This document shows positions 20,583 through 29,118 of a stretch of 64,000 nt of DNA, piece by piece. Position numbers and translations under genes: made by a program. The notes under the pieces are model-generated. The model was not told the DNA's origin and ran no database searches. It saw nothing but the letters and a program-made list of their open reading frames with translations. Source of the stretch: Mesorhizobium atlanticum (GTDB lineage: Bacteria > Pseudomonadota > Alphaproteobacteria > Rhizobiales > Rhizobiaceae); the NCBI RefSeq assembly GCF_003289965.1, contig NZ_QMBQ01000003.1, positions 1 through 64,000 of the forward strand, given 5' to 3'. How positions within the stretch are numbered: position 1 is the stretch's first letter; every line of letters starts with the position of its first letter.

Positions 20583-22904
20583 ATGAACGAGGCAGTTCGA
20601 AATCCGGCTCAACCAATCATCGAGATCGAGAACCTCTCGATCTCCTTCTTCACCCGCAAGGGCGAGATCCCGGCCGTGATGGATTTTTCCTGCACGGTGA
20701 TGCCCGGGGAGGCGATGGGCATCGTCGGCGAGTCCGGCTGCGGCAAGTCGACCGTGTCGCTCGGCATCATGCGCGACCTCTCCAACATCGGGAAGATCGT
20801 CGGCGGACGCATCAAGTTCCAGGGCAGGGACATGGGCGAGATGTCCGACGAGGAATTGCGCGCCATCCGCGGCAACAAGATCGCCATGATCTACCAGGAG
20901 CCGATGGCGAGCCTCAATCCGGCGATGAAGATCGGACAGCAGCTGATGGAAGTGCCGCTGATCCACGACAAGGTGTCGAAGGAGGAGGCCTACAACAGGG
21001 CGCTGGAGATGGTGCGGGCGGTGAAGCTGCCCGATCCCGAGCGCATGATGCGCTCCTATCCGCACCAGCTGTCGGGCGGCCAGCAGCAGCGCATCGTCAT
21101 CGCCATGGCGCTGCTGTCGAAGCCGGCGCTCTTGCTGCTTGACGAGCCGACCACCGCGCTCGACGTCACCGTCGAAGCCGGCATCGTCGAGCTGGTCAAG
21201 GGCCTGGGCGAGAAGTTCGGCACCTCGATGATTTTCGTGTCGCACAATCTCGGCCTCATTCTGGAAACCTGCGACAAGATCACGGTGATGTATTCCGGCG
21301 AGGCGGTCGAGACCGGCAAGATCGAGGACGTGTTCGACCGGATGCGCCATCCCTATACGCAGGGGCTGTTCCGCTCGATCCCGCTGCCCGGCGCCGACAA
21401 GAACTCGCGGCCGCTGATCTCGATTCCTGGACAGTTGCCGCTGCCGCATGAACGGCCGAAGGGATGCAATTTCGGGCCGCGCTGCCACCATTTCGTCGAG
21501 GGCGTCTGCAACGCGGCGGAAATCCCGATGGTCCCGGTCGAGGGCCATGAGGGGCATTTCTCGCGCTGCGTGCGCTTCAACGAGATCGACTGGGAGGCGC
21601 TGCCGCCCGGCGCCAAGAAGGTCAACGAGAAGGTCGAGCCAGGCGCGCCGGTGCTGAAGATCCAGGACCTCAAGAAATACTACAAGGTTGGCGGCAGCGA
21701 GGTGTTCGGCTCCAGCGAAGGCCGCGTCGTCAAGGCCAATGAGACCATCTCGTTCACCGCGCGCGAATCCGAGACGGTGGCGATCGTCGGCGAGTCCGGT
21801 TGCGGAAAGTCGACGCTGGCCAAGGTCCTGCTCGGCCTCGAGACCGCCAGCTCCGGCACCGTGACTTTGGCCAACAAGGAAATCCAATCGACGGGTATCG
21901 AGAGCCGCGGCGTCGACACCGTGTCGTCGATCCAGATGGTGTTCCAGAACCCGTTCGATACGCTGAATCCCAGCCACAGCGTCGGCTCGCAGATCATCCG
22001 CACGCTGGAAAAGTTCAATGTCGGCAAGAATGTTGCCGAACGGCGCCAGCGCATGCTGGAACTGCTCGATCTGGTGAAGCTGCCGCGGGCGTTCGAAACC
22101 CGCAAGCCGCGCCAGCTTTCGGGCGGCCAGAAGCAGCGCATCGGTGTCGCGCGCGCCTTCGCCGGCGACGCCAAGGTGGTGGTGGCCGACGAGCCGGTCT
22201 CGGCGCTGGACGTCTCCGTGCAGGCGGCGGTGACCGAACTGCTGATGGACATTCAGCGCAAAAACAAGACGACGATGCTCTTCATCAGCCACGATCTGTC
22301 GGTGGTGCGTTACATCGCCGACCGCGTCGTCGTCATGTATCTCGGCTATATCGTCGAGCAGGGCACGACCGACCAGATCTTCTCGCCGCCCTACCACCCC
22401 TATACCGAGGCGCTGCTGTCGGCGATCCCGATCGCCGATACCAGCGTGGTCAAGAAGCACATCGTGCTCGAGGGCGACATCCCGTCGGCCATGAACCCGC
22501 CGACCGGTTGTCCGTTCCAGACGCGCTGCGGCTACAAGAAGCTGGTGCCGGACAATCTGTGCGAGACGAAGGTGCCGCCGGTGAAGAATCTCGGCGGCGG
22601 CCACACGAGCCTGTGCTGGCTTTCGGACGACGTGCTCGCCAAGATGGAGCCGGTCATCAAGTTCGACAAGGAGCACGCCGCGCATGAAGGCGTGCCGGAT
22701 GATGCGCCGCACGGCAAGGGGCCGGGTTTTGCCGGTTCACCGCCGCAGCGTCCGGACGGCAAAAATGCCAGTGCGGAAGCCGACGCGACCGGAGACGGCG
22801 TCGAAGAGAACGACGCGGTGCTCAAGGCCCGTCGCCATGAAGTGCGCGACGAGGATTCGGAAACGGGTGTCGCAAGGCCGAAGGACACGACAAGGCGGCA
22901 CTAA
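20583..22904 (+). CDS. Fused double ABC ATPase (DppD-DppF type)
   Basis: Energising subunit of 773 residues with two nucleotide-binding domains on one chain. Walker A motifs GESGCGKST are at residues 49-57 and 403-411. Signature motifs LSGGQQQR and LSGGQKQR are at about 163 and 512. Each ATPase half is followed by the oligopeptide-transporter C-terminal domain with its cysteine pattern (CNFGPRCHHFVEGVC and CPFQTRCGYKK). A tail of about 80 charged residues follows the second domain and looks disordered. Start ATG 20583 lies after GGATTGGAG; a TTG 12 bases upstream is less likely. It completes the transporter begun at 16453. Confidence 0.92.
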   Translation: MNEAVRNPAQPIIEIENLSISFFTRKGEIPAVMDFSCTVMPGEAMGIVGESGCGKSTVSLGIMRDLSNIGKIVGGRIKFQGRDMGEMSDEELRAIRGNKIAMIYQEPMASLNPAMKIGQQLMEVPLIHDKVSKEEAYNRALEMVRAVKLPDPERMMRSYPHQLSGGQQQRIVIAMALLSKPALLLLDEPTTALDVTVEAGIVELVKGLGEKFGTSMIFVSHNLGLILETCDKITVMYSGEAVETGKIEDVFDRMRHPYTQGLFRSIPLPGADKNSRPLISIPGQLPLPHERPKGCNFGPRCHHFVEGVCNAAEIPMVPVEGHEGHFSRCVRFNEIDWEALPPGAKKVNEKVEPGAPVLKIQDLKKYYKVGGSEVFGSSEGRVVKANETISFTARESETVAIVGESGCGKSTLAKVLLGLETASSGTVTLANKEIQSTGIESRGVDTVSSIQMVFQNPFDTLNPSHSVGSQIIRTLEKFNVGKNVAERRQRMLELLDLVKLPRAFETRKPRQLSGGQKQRIGVARAFAGDAKVVVADEPVSALDVSVQAAVTELLMDIQRKNKTTMLFISHDLSVVRYIADRVVVMYLGYIVEQGTTDQIFSPPYHPYTEALLSAIPIADTSVVKKHIVLEGDIPSAMNPPTGCPFQTRCGYKKLVPDNLCETKVPPVKNLGGGHTSLCWLSDDVLAKMEPVIKFDKEHAAHEGVPDDAPHGKGPGFAGSPPQRPDGKNASAEADATGDGVEENDAVLKARRHEVRDEDSETGVARPKDTTRRH

Positions 22905-22917
22905 CCCAGGGCGGGTC

Positions 22918-23508
22918 TCAACTGCCGCATTGCCTTAGCTGCGCTGCGTAGTCGCGGGCCATCTGGTCGGTGGCGCGTGCGTAACTTTGAACACCGGCGT
23001 CGCCGCGATTGCCGCGGCCATAGGCGGTCCAGCCGAGATAATAGGCCAGATAGAGATTGTAAGTGTCGTTGCGGGCGACACCAAACGTGTCGGCGGTCTT
23101 GGAGTGGTACCAGCCGACGAAATCGATGGCGTCGGCGAAGCGCGTGCGGCGCGCCGCCCAGTTGCCGGTCTCGCTTTGATATTGCGACCAGGTACCGTCG
23201 AGCGCCTGCGAGTAGCCTGTGGCGCTCGAGACATGCGTCCACGGGATGAAGCCGAGCAGCTTTGTGCGCGGCGGGCGGGCATTGCTCTTGAAGCCGGATT
23301 CCTTGCGCACCGTCGCCATCAGCACGGGAACGGGAATGCCGTATTTCTGCTCCGTGCGCTCGGCGGCGGACTGCCAGTTGTCGAACCAGCCGTCATTCTG
23401 GTCGAAGACGGCGCAGACATTGTTGATGTGGCTGGGCGCCGTCGCGCAGGCCGACAGCGCCAGCAGCACGGAAACAGCGACAATTTTACTAAAACTCGAC
23501 CTACGCAT
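22918..23508 (-). CDS. Lysozyme-like / lytic transglycosylase lipoprotein
   Basis: Exported 196-residue protein with a lipoprotein signal (hydrophobic run ending LSAC, Cys near residue 20). The rest resembles the SLT/lysozyme fold: ATVRKESGFK holds a likely catalytic glutamate, followed by ATGYSQALDGTWSQYQ and a C-terminal YLGWTAYGRGNRGDAGVQSYARATDQMA segment. It would cleave glycan strands of peptidoglycan at the outer membrane. It runs convergently with the ABC operon (13 bases between stops) and is probably unrelated to transport. A lysozyme-like role is inferred from the fold motifs. Confidence 0.75.
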   Translation of the reverse strand: MRRSSFSKIVAVSVLLALSACATAPSHINNVCAVFDQNDGWFDNWQSAAERTEQKYGIPVPVLMATVRKESGFKSNARPPRTKLLGFIPWTHVSSATGYSQALDGTWSQYQSETGNWAARRTRFADAIDFVGWYHSKTADTFGVARNDTYNLYLAYYLGWTAYGRGNRGDAGVQSYARATDQMARDYAAQLRQCGS

Positions 23509-23718
23509 CGGGAGACGAATAGGCCGAAATCATAAAAGGAGTCTTGCCGTCTTCCTTAACGCTGATGAGGGAGGCGCGAAAATCCAGTATCGATATTCCG
23601 ACCATCTGCGTCGCTATTGTTTTCATCGATTTTGAAAAATGCCGCCTAGGCTAAAATCACGCCGGCAAATGGCGAATTCCTGACAGCTCGCATGGGATGC
23701 CGGCGCTCTGATGCGCGC

Positions 23719-25257
23719 ATGAGCGAACCAAGACGCAAGCGCGGCGCCGAGCGCACCAGCAATCGGGGACCGGCCGCCATTCCGCAACTCCCCCTGCGGC
23801 GAGTGGAGAATCCTTATCCGCCGATGGCGCTGCTGTCGGCCGACCAGATCGAGGCCATCCACCAGGCCTCGATGCACATCCTGGAGAATTTCGGCATCGA
23901 GGTGATGAGCCCTCGGGCGCTGTCGCTGTTCGAGCGCGCCGGCGCCAAGGTCGATCACGGGTCGATGAATGTGCGCATCGACCGGAGCATGGTCGAGGAC
24001 GCGTTGACGTCGACGCGCAGCAACTACACGCTTACTCCGCGCAATCCCGCTCGAGCCATCCATCTCGGCGGCAGCACGATCAACTTCACGCTGGTGGCCG
24101 GCCCGCCCAATGTGCACGACATGGAGCGGGGCCGCCGCGCCGGCAACCTCGCCGACTATTCGGACCTCGTGCGGCTCGCCCAGCATTTCAACTGCATCCA
24201 TATGCTCGGCAACCAGGTCTGCGCGCCGATCGAGCTGCCGGCAAACACAAGGCATATGGACACTTATTTCGCCAATCTGACGCTGACCGACAAATGCTTC
24301 CATGTCTCGGCGATCGGGCGGGGCAGGGCGCTGGACGGCATCGAGATGATGGCCATCGCGCGCGGGCTGACGCTGCATGAGATGGCGCAGGACCCCGGCG
24401 TCACCACCATCATCTCGGTCAACTCGCCGCGCCGCTTCGACGAGATGATGGCGGAGGGGCTGATGACGATGGCCGAATACGGCCAATCGGTAGCGGTGAC
24501 GCCGTTCACGCTGATGGGCGCGATGAGCCCGGTGACACTTGCAGGTGCTTTGGCGCAGCAGAATGCCGAGGCGCTGTTCGGCATCGTGCTGACGCAATTG
24601 GTGCGTCCCGGCGCGCCGGTGATGTATGGCGCCTTCACCTCCAATGTCGACATGAAGTCGGGCGCGCCGGCCTTCGGCACGCCGGAAAACACCAAGGCCA
24701 ATATCGCTTCCGGGCAGTTGGCGCGGCGCTACAACTTGCCCTACCGCACCACGCCGGGCTCGGCCTCCAATGCAGCCGATGCGCAGGGCGCCTATGAGAC
24801 GATGATGGCGCTGTGGGGCGCGGTGCTCGGCCACGGCAATCTTGTCTATCATGCCGCCGGCTGGCAGGAGGGCGGACTGACGGCTTCGTTCGAAAAACTC
24901 ATCATCGATGTCGAGATGATCCAGCACATGATGGAATTCCTGCGGCCAATCGTTGTCGACGAGGCGGAACTCGCGGTCGAGGCGCTGGGCGCGGTGCCGA
25001 CAGGGGGCCATTTCTTCGGCGAGCCGCACACGCTGGAGCGTTACGCCACCGCCTTCTACCAGCCGATGCTTTCCAACTGGCAGAACTACGAGGCCTGGCA
25101 GGAAGCCGGGGCGCTCGACACGACTGCGCGCGCGACGCGGCTGTGGAAGAAGGCGCTGGAGGAATATGTCCAGCCGGCCATGGACCCAGCCGTGCGCGAG
25201 GCGCTCGAAGCCTATATGGCGCGCCGCAAGGAAGCGATCGGGCCAGGCGAGCCGTGA
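23719..25257 (+). CDS. MttB-family (trimethylamine methyltransferase-like) protein, non-pyrrolysine
   Basis: 512-residue TIM-barrel methyltransferase of the MttB superfamily. Members move a methyl group from a quaternary or tertiary amine to a corrinoid or another carrier. The reading frame is continuous with no internal amber codon, so this is a non-pyrrolysine form like the glycine betaine or carnitine methyltransferases. Visible family signatures include SADQIEAIHQASMHILENFGIEV near the N-terminus and MSPVTLAGALAQQNAEALFGIVLTQLVRPGAPVMYG. No corrinoid-binding protein gene is near. I chose ATG 23719 (MSEPRRKRG), which matches the usual arginine-rich start; ATG 23692 is an alternative. The flavoenzyme gene begins 64 bases downstream. 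Confidence 0.85.
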   Translation: MSEPRRKRGAERTSNRGPAAIPQLPLRRVENPYPPMALLSADQIEAIHQASMHILENFGIEVMSPRALSLFERAGAKVDHGSMNVRIDRSMVEDALTSTRSNYTLTPRNPARAIHLGGSTINFTLVAGPPNVHDMERGRRAGNLADYSDLVRLAQHFNCIHMLGNQVCAPIELPANTRHMDTYFANLTLTDKCFHVSAIGRGRALDGIEMMAIARGLTLHEMAQDPGVTTIISVNSPRRFDEMMAEGLMTMAEYGQSVAVTPFTLMGAMSPVTLAGALAQQNAEALFGIVLTQLVRPGAPVMYGAFTSNVDMKSGAPAFGTPENTKANIASGQLARRYNLPYRTTPGSASNAADAQGAYETMMALWGAVLGHGNLVYHAAGWQEGGLTASFEKLIIDVEMIQHMMEFLRPIVVDEAELAVEALGAVPTGGHFFGEPHTLERYATAFYQPMLSNWQNYEAWQEAGALDTTARATRLWKKALEEYVQPAMDPAVREALEAYMARRKEAIGPGEP

Positions 25258-25321
25258 GGGAACGGCTTCCCATCCTGAATCATTTCAATCTCTCAACTCA
25301 CTGAACCAACGAGAAAAACCC

Positions 25322-27748
25322 ATGAAGTCGCATGCAAAGGTGGTGGTCATCGGCGGCGGTGTCGTCGGATGCTCGGTGCTGTTCCATCTCGCCCGCCACG
25401 GCTGGACCGACGTCGTGCTTCTGGAGCGCGACGAGCTGACTTCCGGTTCGACCTGGCATGCCGCCGGCGGCATGCACACGATCAATGGCGATCCCAACGT
25501 CGCCAAGCTGCAGAAATACACGATCTCGCTCTACAAGGAGATCGAGGAGCTTTCCGGCCAAGCGACCGGCGTGCATCTCACGGGCGGTGTGCTTCTGGCC
25601 GCGACCGAGGCGCGGCTCGACTGGCTGCGCGGCGTGGTGTCGAAGGGCCGCTATCTCGGCATCGACCTCGAAGTGATCTCGGCGAGGGAAGCGGCGGAAT
25701 TGATGCCGCTCATCGATCCCAGCCAGTTCGTCGGCGCGGTGCGCAACAAGGAGGACGGCCATCTCGACCCGTCCGGTGTCACGCATGCGTATGCCAAGGC
25801 TGCGCGGAAACTTGGTGCGGAAGTGGAACGCTTTACCAAGGTCGAGGACATCGTGCGCCGCCCCGATGGGTTGTGGCGCGTCATCACCAACAAGGGCGAT
25901 ATCATCGCCGAGCATGTCGTTAATGCCGGTGGCCTGTGGGCGCGCGAGGTCGGCCGCATGGTCGGGCTAGAGCTGCCGGTGCTGGCGATGGAGCACATGT
26001 ACCTGATCACCGAGGACATGCCGGAGGTCGCCGACTGGAACAAGAAGACTGGCACCGAGATCATCCACGCCGTCGACTTCGACGGCGAGCTCTATCTGCG
26101 CCAGGAGCGCGGCGGCATGCTGATGGGCACCTATGAGAAGGCCAACAAGGTGTGGTCGGAGTTCACCACACCTTGGAACTTCGGCCATGAGCTGCTGGAG
26201 CCGGACATCGACCGCATCGCGCCGTCGCTGGAAGTCGGCTTTCGTCACTTCCCGGCCTTCCAGAAGACCGGCATCAAGCAGATCATCAACGGTCCCTTCA
26301 CCTTCGCGCCCGACGGCAATCCGCTGGTCGGCCCTGTGCGTGGCCTGCCGGGCTTCTGGGTCGCCTGCGGCGTCATGGCCGGCTTCAGCCAGGGTGGCGG
26401 CGTCGGCCTCGCGCTCTCCAACTGGATGATCGAGGGCGATCCCGGCGCCGACATCTGGGCGATGGACGTGGCGCGCTATGGCGACTGGGCGACGATGGCC
26501 TACACCAACGCCAAGGTGCGCGAGAATTATTCGCGGCGTTTCTCGATCCGCTTCCCGAACGAGGAGCTGCCGGCAGGGCGTCCGCTCAAGACGACGCCTC
26601 TCTACGACACGCTAGCCGTCAGGGGCGCGCAATGGGGCATATCCTATGGGCTCGAAGTGCCGCTCTGGTATGCGCCGGAAGGCGTCAAGGATGAGTTCTC
26701 CTGGCGGCGCTCTACCGACTTCGACCATGTCGCCAAGGAAGTCGCGGCGGTGCGCGACGGCGTCGGCCTGTCGGAAATCTCGAACTTCGCCAAATACAAG
26801 GTGACGGGCGAGGACGCGGCTGGATGGCTCGACCGCATGTTCGCCTGCAAGCTGCCAAGGCGCGGCCGCATGACGCTGGCGCCGATGCTGAAGGATGACG
26901 GCAGACTGATCGGCGATTTCACTTTAGCCAATATCGACGACAGCGAGTGGTTCATCGCCGGCTCAGGCATCGCCGAGCAATACCACATGCGCTGGTTCGA
27001 GGCGCATCTGCCCAAGGATGGTTCGGTGCGGATCGAGGCGCTGGGACAGAAGCTTTCCGGTCTCGCGATTGCCGGGCCGAAGGCGAGGGAGGTGCTGGCC
27101 AAGGTCACCCGCGCTGATGTTTCCAACGCGGCGTTCCCCTTCATGGCAATCGCCAGGATGGACATCGGCATGGCGCCGTGCCTTGTCGGACGCGTGAGCT
27201 ATACGGGCGATCTTGGCTACGAGATCTGGGTGGCGCCGGAATACCAGCGCGCCGCCTACCAGGCGCTGACGGCGGCCGGAGGAGAGTTTGGCATCGGCCT
27301 GTTCGGCTCGCGCGCGCTGAATGCGCTCAGGCTCGAGAAGAACTACGGCTCATGGGCGCGCGAATACCGGCCGATCTATGGCCCGCTAGAGGCCGGGCTC
27401 GACCGCTTCGTCGCCTATGGCAAGGATGCCGATTTCATCGGCAAGGAGGCCGCGCTCGCGGAGCGCAGGGAGGGCGGCAAGCTTCGGCTGCGCAGCTTCA
27501 TCGTCGACGCCAGCGATGCCGACGTCATCGGCGACGAGGCGATCTGGCATGATGGCGCCGTGCGCGGCTGGGTCACGTCCGGCGGTTATGCGCACAATTC
27601 GAAGATGTCGGTCGCCATGGGCTATGTGCCGAAGGAGATCGCCGACAGACCGGACGGTTTCGAGATCGAGATCCTCGGCAAGCGCCATGCGGCGCGCATC
27701 CAGGCGGCGCCGCTGTTCGACGCCAATTTCGAGCGGATGCGCGGCTAA
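25322..27748 (+). CDS. Dimethylglycine/sarcosine dehydrogenase-like flavoprotein
   Basis: 808-residue two-domain oxidoreductase. The N-terminal DAO-type FAD domain begins VVIGGGVVGCSVLFHLARHG and has SGSTWHAAGG, whose histidine corresponds to the covalent flavin site of dimethylglycine dehydrogenases. The C-terminal half is a GcvT-like aminomethyltransferase domain (from about residue 440) that would pass the released one-carbon unit to tetrahydrofolate. It would oxidatively demethylate an N-methyl amino acid. Placement after the MttB-like gene suggests sequential demethylation of one substrate. Start ATG 25322 aligns with the nucleotide-binding motif; upstream frame extensions overlap the previous gene. 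Confidence 0.9.
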   Translation: MKSHAKVVVIGGGVVGCSVLFHLARHGWTDVVLLERDELTSGSTWHAAGGMHTINGDPNVAKLQKYTISLYKEIEELSGQATGVHLTGGVLLAATEARLDWLRGVVSKGRYLGIDLEVISAREAAELMPLIDPSQFVGAVRNKEDGHLDPSGVTHAYAKAARKLGAEVERFTKVEDIVRRPDGLWRVITNKGDIIAEHVVNAGGLWAREVGRMVGLELPVLAMEHMYLITEDMPEVADWNKKTGTEIIHAVDFDGELYLRQERGGMLMGTYEKANKVWSEFTTPWNFGHELLEPDIDRIAPSLEVGFRHFPAFQKTGIKQIINGPFTFAPDGNPLVGPVRGLPGFWVACGVMAGFSQGGGVGLALSNWMIEGDPGADIWAMDVARYGDWATMAYTNAKVRENYSRRFSIRFPNEELPAGRPLKTTPLYDTLAVRGAQWGISYGLEVPLWYAPEGVKDEFSWRRSTDFDHVAKEVAAVRDGVGLSEISNFAKYKVTGEDAAGWLDRMFACKLPRRGRMTLAPMLKDDGRLIGDFTLANIDDSEWFIAGSGIAEQYHMRWFEAHLPKDGSVRIEALGQKLSGLAIAGPKAREVLAKVTRADVSNAAFPFMAIARMDIGMAPCLVGRVSYTGDLGYEIWVAPEYQRAAYQALTAAGGEFGIGLFGSRALNALRLEKNYGSWAREYRPIYGPLEAGLDRFVAYGKDADFIGKEAALAERREGGKLRLRSFIVDASDADVIGDEAIWHDGAVRGWVTSGGYAHNSKMSVAMGYVPKEIADRPDGFEIEILGKRHAARIQAAPLFDANFERMRG

Positions 27749-27908
27749 AGCGCGTCGCGATCCTTCCGACTCGCTCCATGCGCTTTAGGTTTTGATCTTA
27801 CGCATGTCTTTATCCCGAAACCGGTTCCCACTTTCGGGAGACATGCTTTGGAGCAATTCCAGGAAAAGTGCGAAGCGTTTTTCCGTCCGGAATTGCGTCA
27901 AAACAAAA
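27747..27908. repeat. Composite RIME-like intergenic element
   Basis: Two joined palindromes: an arm containing ATCCCGAAACCGGTTCCCAC with CGCATGTC/GACATGC ends (about 27800-27846), and the common GAGCAATTCCAGGAAAAGTG / TTCCGTCCGGAATTGCGTC unit (27850-27900). Related units occur at 42290, 49191, 59689 and 63334. It starts at the stop codon of the flavoprotein gene. Confidence 0.75.
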
Positions 27909-27932
27909 TGCCTCCTGACGCGCTCCTCGCCA

Positions 27933-28333
27933 TCAGGCCCTGGCGCTCTCACGATTGTCCACCGCGAAGGCGCCCGGACCGGCAAAGAACAGATAGAGGA
28001 AGACGAAGCAGAACAGTATGGCTGCGTCGCCGCCGTTGTTGGCCGGGAAGAAGTCGCGCGGGAAATGCGCCATGAAATAGGCGACCGCCATCTCGCCGCA
28101 GAGCAGAAACGCCACCGGGCGCGTGAAGAGCCCCAGCGCGAGTAGCACGCCGCCGGCAAACTCAAGGATCCCGGACGTCAGCGCAATCCCTGTCAGGGCC
28201 TCGGCATGGGCGCCGGGAGGAAAATTGAACAGTTTCTGGGTCCCGTGAGCTCGATGAACTGCAGCGCCGTCATGATGCGCAGCACACCCAACGCCTGGGG
28301 CCGGTACTGGGCAAGGCTTTCGAAAAGCTTCAT
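27933..28333 (-). pseudogene. DoxX-family membrane protein, frameshifted
   Basis: Small four-helix DoxX-type membrane protein. The start MKLFESLAQYRPQALGVLRIMTALQFIE is in one frame (ATG at 28333), and the continuation HGTQKLFNFPPGAHAEALTG and three further helices are in another. The switch lies at about 28247-28253, where GAG CTC ACG GGA stands where a GAG CAC GGG-type sequence is expected: two bases gained or one lost. Everything after the shift is well conserved and open to the stop. It is a recent mutation or a base-calling error. A second, intact DoxX gene is at 35016. Confidence 0.75.
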
Positions 28334-28465
28334 GCAAAACTCCATTTGCCCCCGGTGCCGGCCTTAAATTACCGCCCGCCAACGGACCACTCACTTCCCT
28401 TGGCCTGCCATCAACAATCGGTGAGCCGAAATGGTTTCAATCCCCGATATTTCTTCTCGCATTGG

Positions 28466-28494
28466 TTGCATATGTATCCTTATGGTTGTATTAA
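28466..28494 (+). promoter_or_regulatory. Putative promoter of exported hypothetical gene
   Basis: TTGCAT at 28466-28471, 17-base spacer, TATTAA at 28489-28494. Transcription would begin near 28501, some 30-45 bases before the two tandem start codons, which supports the short form of the gene. Confidence 0.5.
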
Positions 28495-28525
28495 GGGCAT
28501 GACGGATCAAACCAAGCGAGTCTCC

Positions 28526-28555
28526 TTAGTCATGAGAAAATTAGTCATGAGAAAA
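28526..28555 (+). repeat. Tandem 15-bp duplication at a gene start
   Basis: TTAGTCATGAGAAAA occurs twice in direct succession, duplicating the start codon and the first three codons in frame. Confidence 0.9.
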
Positions 28556-29035
28556 GTCGTTATCGGCCTCTTCGCAATCCTTGCTGGCACCAGCTTCGCC
28601 ATGGCCGCCGACACCGGCTGCGATGCCTTCAAATGGCCGGTTGAACGCGAGCAGGCGCTGTTTCCGGAGGCCCCCGCCGCGCAGTCGGGCGCCACGCTGA
28701 CGGTCGGGGAAGCGGTGGATCTCACGCTCGCGGCGGTCGATACGGTCCCCTTTCAGGTGCCGCCGCAGCGTGCGCCGGCAGCCGGCACCTTCGGCGCGAC
28801 TGCAAACGTGACCGTGCCGCCGGAAGGCGATCTGCAGCTCAGCCTGTCCGATGAGGCCTGGGTCGATGTCGTGCAGGACGGCAAGACCGTGAAATCGGCC
28901 GCTTTCAGCGGCGTCAAGACCTGCCCGGGCATCCGCAAGAGCGTGCGCTTCAAGCTCGCGGGCGGCGCCGCGATCATCCAGGTCAGCGGCGCGAAAAAGG
29001 CCGATCTGAAGCTGGCGGTGCTGACGCCGGAGTGA
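28532..29035 (+). CDS. Hypothetical exported protein
   Basis: Unrecognised 167-residue protein. A signal peptide (VVIGLFAILAGTSFAMA, cleavage before ADTGC) sends it to the periplasm. The mature part starts CDAFKWPVEREQALF and ends in a beta-rich domain with two cysteines (Cys in TGCDAF and in VKTCPG) that may form a disulfide. The start lies in a 15-bp tandem duplication, so ATG 28532 and ATG 28547 are both possible. The promoter at 28466 argues against the longer frame from 28346. It stands alone between convergent or divergent neighbours; no function is assigned. Confidence 0.7.
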   Translation: MRKLVMRKVVIGLFAILAGTSFAMAADTGCDAFKWPVEREQALFPEAPAAQSGATLTVGEAVDLTLAAVDTVPFQVPPQRAPAAGTFGATANVTVPPEGDLQLSLSDEAWVDVVQDGKTVKSAAFSGVKTCPGIRKSVRFKLAGGAAIIQVSGAKKADLKLAVLTPE

Positions 29036-29062
29036 CGCCAAATGGATAACGCTGGCGGGACA

Positions 29063-29114
29063 GCGCCCCCCTCTGTCCTGCCGGACATCTCCCCCACAAG
29101 GGGGGAGATTGGCA
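29063..29114. repeat. REP-like palindrome
   Basis: Contains CTGTCCTGCCGGACATCTCC followed by a CTCCCCC/GGGGGAG hairpin. It shares the CCTGCCGGACAT word with the element at 2351-2409. It lies between two convergent genes and may serve as a terminator for both. Confidence 0.7.
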
Positions 29115-29118
29115 GCTT

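Noticed and set aside
23719..25257. Pyrrolysine-containing trimethylamine methyltransferase
   Set aside because: The reading frame has no internal amber codon.
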